Shown here piece after piece: positions 55,880 to 61,585 of a DNA stretch of 61,585 bases (within the stretch, counting starts at the first letter, position 1; the number at the start of each line of letters is the position of its first letter). The notes under the pieces are model-generated. The model was not told the DNA's origin, did not search any database, and saw only the letters and a list, made by a program, of their open reading frames with translations. This stretch comes from Micromonospora orduensis (GTDB lineage Bacteria; Actinomycetota; Actinomycetes; Mycobacteriales; Micromonosporaceae): assembly GCF_006228125.1 (NCBI RefSeq), contig NZ_VDFY01000088.1:1-61585 (forward strand), read 5' to 3'. The translations under genes and the position numbers were made by a program.

Positions 55880-56515
55880 ATGATCACCCGCCTGTTGTAT
55901 CTGGCCCGACACGGTGAGCAGGACCTGACCGGGGCGGACGGGTCGGAGGAACCGGACTCCGGCCTGTCGGAGCGCGGCCGGCGGCAGGCCGAGCTGCTCG
56001 GCGAGCGCCTGCGAGGCCGCCGGTTCGCCGCGGTGCACCACGGGCCGCTGCTCCGGGCCGCGCAGACCGCCGAGCTGGTCGCCGCGTCACTGCCGGGGGT
56101 TCCGGTGTACGCGACGGAGTTGGCCGGCGACCACCTGCCGCACGACACGGATCCGACTGACCTGCCGCCCGCGTACGCCAGTTTCCTGGCCCAGTTCCCG
56201 GCGGCCGCGCGGGTCGACGGGCCGCGGGTGACGGCGGCGGCGGTCCGCCGTTTCACCGGCCCGGTCGACGGTGACGGGGGCGGCGAGCCGGTGCGTGAGC
56301 TGGTGGTGACGCACAACTTCCTGATCGGCTGGCTGGTCCGGCACGCGCTCGACGCGCCGGAGGGGCGGTGGCTGGGCGTGAACTCGCACAACGCGGGGCT
56401 GACCGTCATCCGGTACGGGCCGGCGGGCCCGCCGAACATGGTCGCCTTCAACGACGTGGCGCACCTGCCGCCGGAGCTGCGCGGCACCGGCCTGCCGGCG
56501 GACTACCTGGTGTGA
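55880..56515 (+). CDS. Histidine phosphatase family protein
   Basis: A 211-residue phosphoglycerate-mutase-like protein. The catalytic RHG motif is in LYLARHGEQDL (His near residue 11). The second Arg/Glu region reads GLSERGRRQAELLGERLRGR then HHGPLLRAAQTAELVAA. The distal catalytic His is in VVTHNFLIGWLV. Length and pattern suit a small-molecule phosphatase of unknown substrate. GGGGTAGGTC lies before ATG 55880. Confidence 0.88.
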   Translation: MITRLLYLARHGEQDLTGADGSEEPDSGLSERGRRQAELLGERLRGRRFAAVHHGPLLRAAQTAELVAASLPGVPVYATELAGDHLPHDTDPTDLPPAYASFLAQFPAAARVDGPRVTAAAVRRFTGPVDGDGGGEPVRELVVTHNFLIGWLVRHALDAPEGRWLGVNSHNAGLTVIRYGPAGPPNMVAFNDVAHLPPELRGTGLPADYLV

Positions 56516-56525
56516 GTGCCGGCGG

Positions 56526-57047
56526 TCAGTCGGTGGCCCGCAGGATCAGCTCGACCAGGGCGCGGGTGGCCGGTGGTGGGGTGGCCTCGCTGGGGCAGTC
56601 GACGTACCCGGTCTCGATGGCGCCGACTGTCAACCGGTAACTGAACGCGTCGGCGCATCCGCTCGGGGTGGCCGTCCGGCGTGCCTCGGCGGCGAGGCGG
56701 GGGTCGGCGACGAGTCCACCCAACCGACCGAGGTCGGCGGTGTCGAGTTGGCCGGTACGCCGGCTGCCGGCCCGGTCGACGGCCGTCCACCGGCCGTCCG
56801 GTTCGACGGTGACCGCGTCGCCGCGCCCGGCGAAACCGCCGGAGCGCCGCAGCATCACCTGGGGGGCCACGCCGCTGGCCGTGGGGGCGACCGTCGGTGG
56901 GGAGTCGGTGGCCGCGACGGTCGGGGACGGGCCGGTGGCGGCGGGCGGCTGGTCCGGGGGGTTGCCGCCCCGATCGGTGCTGGTGCAGCCGGCCAGGAGG
57001 GCGATCAGGAGCGCGACGCTGGCGCCGGTTGTCGAGGCGGATCTCAT
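56526..57047 (-). CDS. Emfourin-like lipoprotein (putative M4 protease inhibitor)
   Basis: The 173-residue product has a lipobox LLAGC (Cys21) and a Pro/Thr/Ala linker (~residues 25-60). A C-terminal domain then begins VMLRRSGGFAGRGDAVTVEP, the RSGGFAG opening characteristic of emfourin, the proteinaceous inhibitor of protealysin-like M4 peptidases. The rest (LGGLVADPRLAAEA, FSYRLTVGAIETGYVDC, ALVELILRA) fits the ~100-residue emfourin domain. It is divergent from a secreted M4 protease 167 bp away, the gene association expected for such an inhibitor. The membrane-anchored form is unusual compared with the small soluble protein of Serratia. Confidence 0.8.
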   Translation of the reverse strand: MRSASTTGASVALLIALLAGCTSTDRGGNPPDQPPAATGPSPTVAATDSPPTVAPTASGVAPQVMLRRSGGFAGRGDAVTVEPDGRWTAVDRAGSRRTGQLDTADLGRLGGLVADPRLAAEARRTATPSGCADAFSYRLTVGAIETGYVDCPSEATPPPATRALVELILRATD

Positions 57048-57213
57048 GTCCGTCGGACGCGTGGCGCCGATCGTCGGTTCCCTGTCACAAGCCTCATCCG
57101 TTCGGCCATTGTCGATGTCTGGGTGCGGTCCAGGCCTTCTCTTTTCCTCGACACATAGCTATATCTACATGCGTGACCACCCCCGTCACACTCTTCTCCT
57201 TCCAGGAGGGCAC
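57048..57213. promoter_or_regulatory. Divergent region between emfourin-like gene and M4 protease
   Basis: The 166 bp include ACACATAGCTATATCTACAT at 57151-57170, in which 14 of 20 bases are A or T, striking in this GC-rich window. It is a candidate promoter core or Lsr2 contact for the protease gene. Confidence 0.45.
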
Positions 57214-59607
57214 GTGAAACGACCCCTCGCCGCCGTCAGTGCAGTGCTGCTCACCAGCGGCATGCTGACCTGTGTCGCCACCGCGGCACACGCGGCTCCG
57301 CCCACCGCCCCCGCGCCGGACGCCTCCGCCGCGGCCCGAGCGGCAACCGTCCTACGGACGAACCCCGGCGCCGTCCAGGGTTCGAGCGCCGAGTCCTACC
57401 AGGTGCACAGCACCAAGCTGGACGCCACGGGTGCCGCGCACACCCGCTACACCCGGACCTACCAGGGCCTGCGGGTGTACGGCGGTGACTTCGTCATCCA
57501 CACCGCGCCGAACGGCACGTACGCCGGCAGTTCGGTCGGGTTGGCCGCGCCGCTGACCCTCGCCACCTCGGCCAGGATCCCGGCGGCCGCGGCGCAGAAG
57601 GCCGCACGCACCGGGTTCGCCGGCAAGGCCGAGGCGGTGGGCACGCCGGAGCTGTTCGTCGACGCCAGCTCCGGCACGGGCCGGCTCGCGTGGGAAACCG
57701 TGGTCAGCGGATGGCAGCCCGACGGGCAGACCCCGTCCCGGCTGCACGTGATCACCGACGCCACCACCGGCGCGACAGTCGGGTCGTACGACGAGATCGA
57801 ATCGGTGACCGGCACCGGCAACAGCCTCTATTCGGGCACGGTCAGCGTCGACACCACGCTCTCCGGAAGCACGTACCAGATGATCGACCCCTCGCACGGC
57901 AACGGGTCGACCTGCGACATGAACAACGGCACGTCGAGCTGCACCACCTTCACCGACGCGGACAACACCTGGGGCACCGGCGCCACCTCCAGCCGGCAGT
58001 CCGCCGCGGTGGACGCCCACTTCGGCGCCGCGAAGACGTTCGACTACTACAAGAACGTGCACGCCCGTAACGGCATCTTCGGCAACGGCACCGGCGTGCC
58101 GAGCCGGGTGCACTACGGCAGCAGCTACGTCAACGCGTTCTGGGACGGCTCCCGGATGACGTACGGCGACGGCTCCGGCAACGCCCGCCCGCTGGTCGCC
58201 CTCGACGTGGCCGCGCACGAGATGAGCCACGGCGTCACCGAGAACGTGGTGCCCGGCGGCCTGACCTACTCCGGTGAGTCCGGCGGCCTCAACGAGGCCA
58301 CCAGCGACATCTTCGGCAACATGGTCGAGTTCTACGCCAACACCTCGGCCGACCCGGGCGACTACCAGGTCGGCGAGAAGATCAACATCAACGGCAACGG
58401 CACGCCGCTGCGCTACATGTACAACCCGTCGCTGGACGGCTCGTCGGACAGCTGCTGGTCCACCAGCACCAAGAACAAGGACGTGCACTACTCGTCCGGC
58501 GTCGCCAACCACTTCTACTTCAACCTCGCCGAGGGCACCGGCGCCACCGCGTACGGCACCTCCCCGGTCTGCGGTTCCGCCCCCGCGGTGACCGGCATCG
58601 GCCGGGCCAAGGCGGAGAAGATCTGGTTCCGGGCGCTTGACGTCTACTTCACCTCCAACACGGCGTACGTCAGCTCCAGCAACCCGGCGAACACCGCCCG
58701 CGCCTACAGCCTGCGGGCGGCCACCGACCTGTACGGAAGCTGCTCCACCGAGTACAAGGCCGTGCAGGCCGCGTGGACCGCGGTGAACGTGGCCGGCAAC
58801 GACGCGCCCTGCTCGACCGGCAACGACTTCTCCGTGTCGCTGTCCCCGACCGCCGGCTCGGTGAACCCGGGCAGCGCGGTCTCCACCACCGTGTCGACGG
58901 CCACCACCAGCGGCTCGGCGCAGACCGTGACGTTCTCCGCGTCCGGCCTGCCCAGTGGGGCGAGCGCCGCGTTCAGCCCCGCCTCGGTGACCTCGGGCGG
59001 CTCGTCCACCCTCACCATCAGCACCTCGGCGGCCACCCCACCCGGCACCTACTCGGTGACCGTCAACGGCGCGGGCGCGGTCACCCGCAGCGCGACCTAC
59101 ACGTTGACCGTGAACGGCACCGGGGGCGGCTGCACCGCGCCGGGGCAGAAACTGGCCAACCCGGGCTTCGAGTCCGGTGCGACCGGTTGGACCGCCAGCT
59201 CCGGCGTCATCACCAACTCCAGCAGCCAGGCGGCCCGCACCGGGTCGTACAAGGCCTGGCTGAACGGGTACGGCACCAGCCACACCGACACGCTCGCCCA
59301 GTCGGTGGCCCTGCCGTCGGGCTGCTCGTCGTACACGGTCAGCTTCTGGCTGCACATCGATTCGGCCGAGACCACCACAAGCGTCGCGTACGACAAGCTC
59401 AACGTGCAGGTGCTCAACTCGGGCGGAACCGTTCTGGCCACGCTGGCGACCTACTCGAACCTGAACAAGGCCACCGGCTACAGCCAGAAGTCCTTCTCCC
59501 TGGCCGCGTACGCCGGCCAGACCGTCAGTCTGAAGTTCACCGGCACCGAGGACGCCTCGCTCCAGACGTCCTTCGTGGTCGACGACACGGCGCTCAACGT
59601 CTCCTGA
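57214..59607 (+). CDS. Secreted M4 (thermolysin-family) metallopeptidase
   Basis: The 797-residue preproenzyme has a signal peptide (residues 1-28, ending AAHAA), an FTP/PepSY propeptide (~30-200) and the catalytic M4 domain. Zinc ligands are His335 and His339 in AAHEMSHGVTE, with catalytic Glu336. Glu361 in GGLNEATSD is the third ligand, and the catalytic His is in SGVANHFYFNLAEG. An Ig-like domain follows (~545-640, FSVSLSPTAGSVNPGSAVST), then a C-terminal jelly-roll domain (KLANPGFESGATGWTAS onward) likely for binding polymers or surfaces. GTG 57214 is behind AGGAGGG; the open frame upstream lacks a signal. Confidence 0.95.
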   Translation: MKRPLAAVSAVLLTSGMLTCVATAAHAAPPTAPAPDASAAARAATVLRTNPGAVQGSSAESYQVHSTKLDATGAAHTRYTRTYQGLRVYGGDFVIHTAPNGTYAGSSVGLAAPLTLATSARIPAAAAQKAARTGFAGKAEAVGTPELFVDASSGTGRLAWETVVSGWQPDGQTPSRLHVITDATTGATVGSYDEIESVTGTGNSLYSGTVSVDTTLSGSTYQMIDPSHGNGSTCDMNNGTSSCTTFTDADNTWGTGATSSRQSAAVDAHFGAAKTFDYYKNVHARNGIFGNGTGVPSRVHYGSSYVNAFWDGSRMTYGDGSGNARPLVALDVAAHEMSHGVTENVVPGGLTYSGESGGLNEATSDIFGNMVEFYANTSADPGDYQVGEKININGNGTPLRYMYNPSLDGSSDSCWSTSTKNKDVHYSSGVANHFYFNLAEGTGATAYGTSPVCGSAPAVTGIGRAKAEKIWFRALDVYFTSNTAYVSSSNPANTARAYSLRAATDLYGSCSTEYKAVQAAWTAVNVAGNDAPCSTGNDFSVSLSPTAGSVNPGSAVSTTVSTATTSGSAQTVTFSASGLPSGASAAFSPASVTSGGSSTLTISTSAATPPGTYSVTVNGAGAVTRSATYTLTVNGTGGGCTAPGQKLANPGFESGATGWTASSGVITNSSSQAARTGSYKAWLNGYGTSHTDTLAQSVALPSGCSSYTVSFWLHIDSAETTTSVAYDKLNVQVLNSGGTVLATLATYSNLNKATGYSQKSFSLAAYAGQTVSLKFTGTEDASLQTSFVVDDTALNVS

Positions 59608-59625
59608 CCTGACCGTCGTACAGGG

Positions 59626-59658
59626 CCCGACGACCACCCCTCATCGGTGGTCGTCGGG
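59626..59658 (+). terminator. Terminator after the M4 protease
   Basis: CCCGACGACCACC (59626-59638) pairs perfectly with GGTGGTCGTCGGG (59646-59658) around a 7-nt loop, 18 bp after the stop. Confidence 0.8.
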
Positions 59659-59739
59659 TCCGCGCCGTTATGGTCGCCGCACCGCCGCACGTCGGCGGCT
59701 CGCAGTGGCGTCGGACGGCTGACGCGGAGAGGGGCGGAC

Positions 59740-60507
59740 GTGTCGGACGCGGAGTTGACCGTCGAGGTGACCGGACCGGTGGCGACCGTGGTGATCCACA
59801 ACCCGGCCCGCCGCAACGCGATGACGGCGGCCATGTGGCGGCAGCTACCCGAACTGCTGGACCGCTTGGAGCCCGACCCCGGCGTACGGGCGGTGGTGCT
59901 CACCGGCGCGGGTGACGCCTTCTGCGCGGGTGCCGACCTTGGCGACCTGGCCGAGCTGCTGGACGCCGGTGACGCCAGCATCGCGGTGGCCGCCGAGGAG
60001 CGGCTCGCCAGCTTCGCCAAGCCCACGGTGGCCGCGATCCGGGGTGCCTGCGTCGGGGGCGGCGCCCAACTCGCGGTCGCCTGCGACCTGCGCGTCGCCG
60101 CCGACGACGCCCGCTTCGGCGTACCCCCGGCCCGGCTCGGGCTGGTCTACCCGGCGCCTACCACCCGCCGGCTGTCCCGGCTGGTCGGACCGTCCGCGGC
60201 GAAGCACCTGCTGTTCACCGCCGAACTGATCGACGCCGAACGAGCCCTGCGGATCGGCCTGGTCGACGAGGTGCTGCCCGGCGACCGGCTCGCCGCGCGG
60301 GTGGACGACCTGACCGCCACGATCGCCCAGCGTTCACCGCTGAGCGTCGCCGCCGCCAAGGAGATCATCGACGACCGGGCCGGACCGGCGCGGATCGCCT
60401 GGTGGCACCGGAAGGTGACCACCACCGGCGAGGCACGGGAAGGGGTGGCGGCGATCGTCGAGCGTCGTCAGCCGCGCTTCGCCTGGCGCGCCCCGGCCGA
60501 CGGCTGA
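59740..60507 (+). CDS. Enoyl-CoA hydratase/isomerase family protein
   Basis: A 255-residue crotonase-fold protein: VATVVIHNPARRNAMTAAMW, oxyanion-hole segment GAGDAFCAGADLGDL and GACVGGGAQLAVACDLRVAA. The catalytic Glu pair of true hydratases (E144/E164) is only partly kept. The first position falls in the GGGAQLAVACD stretch with no Glu, and the second region reads FGVPPARLGLVYP. Isomerase or another crotonase activity is therefore possible. GAGAGGGG precedes GTG 59740. No fatty-acid operon surrounds it. Confidence 0.87.
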   Translation: MSDAELTVEVTGPVATVVIHNPARRNAMTAAMWRQLPELLDRLEPDPGVRAVVLTGAGDAFCAGADLGDLAELLDAGDASIAVAAEERLASFAKPTVAAIRGACVGGGAQLAVACDLRVAADDARFGVPPARLGLVYPAPTTRRLSRLVGPSAAKHLLFTAELIDAERALRIGLVDEVLPGDRLAARVDDLTATIAQRSPLSVAAAKEIIDDRAGPARIAWWHRKVTTTGEAREGVAAIVERRQPRFAWRAPADG

Positions 60508-60600
60508 TCGGCCGTCCGCCGGGACATCCGACGCCCGTGCCATTGTGAAACCTCGATCCCGGGTGGTGTCGGGCCGGGTCGGTACGGCAGGCTATCCGTC

Positions 60601-61585
60601 GTGCAGCGTGATGGGTTGCTTGCAGGCCGCTACCGTCTCCTGGAGCGTCTCGGCAGCGGCGGCATGTCTGCGGTGCACCGGGCGTACGACGAGGTGCTCG
60701 AACGGGACGTGGCCGTGAAGGTGCTCGTCGGCTCCGACGCCAACGCCCGGCAGCGCATCCGCGCCGAAGCCCTGGCGGCGGCCCGACTGTCGCATCCGCA
60801 CGTCACAAGCGTCTACGACTACGGGGAGTCGCTTCTCGACGGTGTGCGGGTTCCGTTCGTGGTGCTGGAACTGCTCAGCGGCACCACCCTCGAACAGCGG
60901 CTGGTCGCCGGGCCGCTGCCACCCCGCGTCGGGCTGCGGGTGTGTGCGGAGGTCGCGTCGGCGCTCGCGGCCGCACACGACCAGGGGTTGGTGCACCGCG
61001 ACATCAAACCGGGCAACGTGATGCTGACACCCACCGGCGCCAAGGTGCTCGACTTCGGCATCGCGGCCGTCGCCGGTGATCCGGAGATCGACTTCGAGGG
61101 GCGGCTGCTCGGTACGCCGGCCTACCTCGCCCCGGAACGGCTGGCGGCCGGCGAGGTGTTACCTGCCTGCGACGTGTACGCCCTCGGCCTGCTCCTGCAC
61201 CGGGCGCTCACCGGCCGGCTGCCCCGGGTCGCCGAGGGGCGGAACGGGACGGCGCACGCCCAGGTCCACGTCGGGCCGGACCCGCTGCCCGAGATGGACG
61301 GGGTGCCGGCCGAGGTCCACCGGCTCTATCGCTGGTGCCTGGCCCGGGACCCGGCCGACCGGCCGCCGGCCGCCGAGGCGGCCCGCGTCCTGCGCGTCGC
61401 CTCGGGCGAATCCGCCGCCCTGGACGGGGAGATCGCAGTCGCGGCGGACACCGACACCGAGCCGGCCCAGGCCGCCCCGGGCGCGACGCCGGCCCAGGTC
61501 GCTCCGGGCGTGACGCCGGAGTCTGCGCCGGGCGTGGCGGAGCCGTCGAGCGGCCCGGCTGCGCGGCCGCCGGGTAGGCCTCGGC
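60601..61585 (+). CDS. Serine/threonine protein kinase, N-terminal part
   Basis: The frame is open to the window edge (328 codons) and begins (V)QRDGLLAGRYRLLERLGSG at GTG 60601. It is a PknB-type Hanks kinase. Gly-rich loop GSGGMSAVHRAY, catalytic Lys40 in VAVKVL, catalytic loop HRDIKPGN (Asp134), DFG at Asp151, activation-segment end GTPAYLAPERL and CDVYALGLLLHRALTGRLP are all present, so it should be active. After the kinase domain (~residue 265) an Ala/Pro/Thr-rich linker begins (PAQAAPGATPAQVAPG), as before a transmembrane or sensor domain that lies beyond the window. Start alternatives cannot be excluded. Confidence 0.9.
   Translation, partial: MQRDGLLAGRYRLLERLGSGGMSAVHRAYDEVLERDVAVKVLVGSDANARQRIRAEALAAARLSHPHVTSVYDYGESLLDGVRVPFVVLELLSGTTLEQRLVAGPLPPRVGLRVCAEVASALAAAHDQGLVHRDIKPGNVMLTPTGAKVLDFGIAAVAGDPEIDFEGRLLGTPAYLAPERLAAGEVLPACDVYALGLLLHRALTGRLPRVAEGRNGTAHAQVHVGPDPLPEMDGVPAEVHRLYRWCLARDPADRPPAAEAARVLRVASGESAALDGEIAVAADTDTEPAQAAPGATPAQVAPGVTPESAPGVAEPSSGPAARPPGRPR

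Noticed and set aside
56668..57213. N-terminal extension of the M4 protease
   Set aside because: The extension is antisense to the emfourin-like gene. The signal peptide and a strong AGGAGGG support GTG 57214.

Overview
The window is about 61.6 kb of high-GC, gene-dense actinobacterial chromosome. It carries Lsr2, CarD, DisA, ClpC1, MsiK, DUF397 proteins and an AfsR/SARP regulator, and many genes look leaderless. Content and style point to Micromonosporaceae, most likely Micromonospora or a close relative. That placement is by recognition, not by a database search.

Backbone. The housekeeping genes follow, from memory, the order of Mycobacterium tuberculosis Rv3602c to Rv3579c: panC-panD-coaX-lysS-lsr2-clpC1, mutY, a disA-adjacent membrane protein, disA-radA-lpqE, then carD-ispD-ispF and cysS-rlmB. 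Three blocks interrupt it. They are nadB-nadC between panD and coaX, a prenyltransferase / methyltransferase / flavoprotein / type III PKS cluster at 18.2-22.3 kb, and about 25 kb between ispF and cysS (25.7-50.6 kb).

Region 1-11 kb: CoA and NAD synthesis (panC 3' end, panD, nadB, nadC, coaX), lysyl-tRNA synthetase, the xenogeneic silencer Lsr2 and the ClpC ATPase. A pair of DnaA-box sequences lies upstream of clpC. Region 11-18 kb: repeats and hairpins, mutY, an ACT-domain protein, peptide deformylase, disA, radA and an LpqE-like lipoprotein. Region 18-26 kb: the phenolic-lipid/quinone-type cluster, two unknown membrane-anchored proteins, then carD-ispD-ispF.

Region 26-40 kb is built around tyrosine catabolism. 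It holds hpd in an apparent operon with two RDD membrane proteins and a HisC-like aminotransferase, a divergent Lrp/AsnC regulator, hmgA, fahA, and an unrecognised protein between hmgA and fahA. Maleylacetoacetate isomerase, the one missing step, is not seen. A class I fumarase follows and could consume the fumarate that is released. Region 40-47 kb: a 992-residue SARP/NB-ARC/TPR regulator, a second unrelated (class II) fumarase, and a broken XRE regulator with its DUF397 partner.

Region 47-61.6 kb: a CGNR regulator divergent from an EamA exporter, a DUF559 protein, an IclR regulator, cysS-rlmB, a multiple-sugar ABC ATPase, tRNA-Thr(UGU), an AraC/VOC pair, a phosphatase, an emfourin-like lipoprotein facing a secreted M4 metalloprotease, an enoyl-CoA hydratase and the 5' part of a Ser/Thr kinase.

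No insertion sequence, prophage or CRISPR array was found. The most interesting signals are the unknown gene inside the homogentisate locus, the emfourin-M4 pair, the decayed XRE-DUF397 unit, the flavoprotein without a dehydrogenase base in the PKS cluster, and dispersed intergenic hairpin families.
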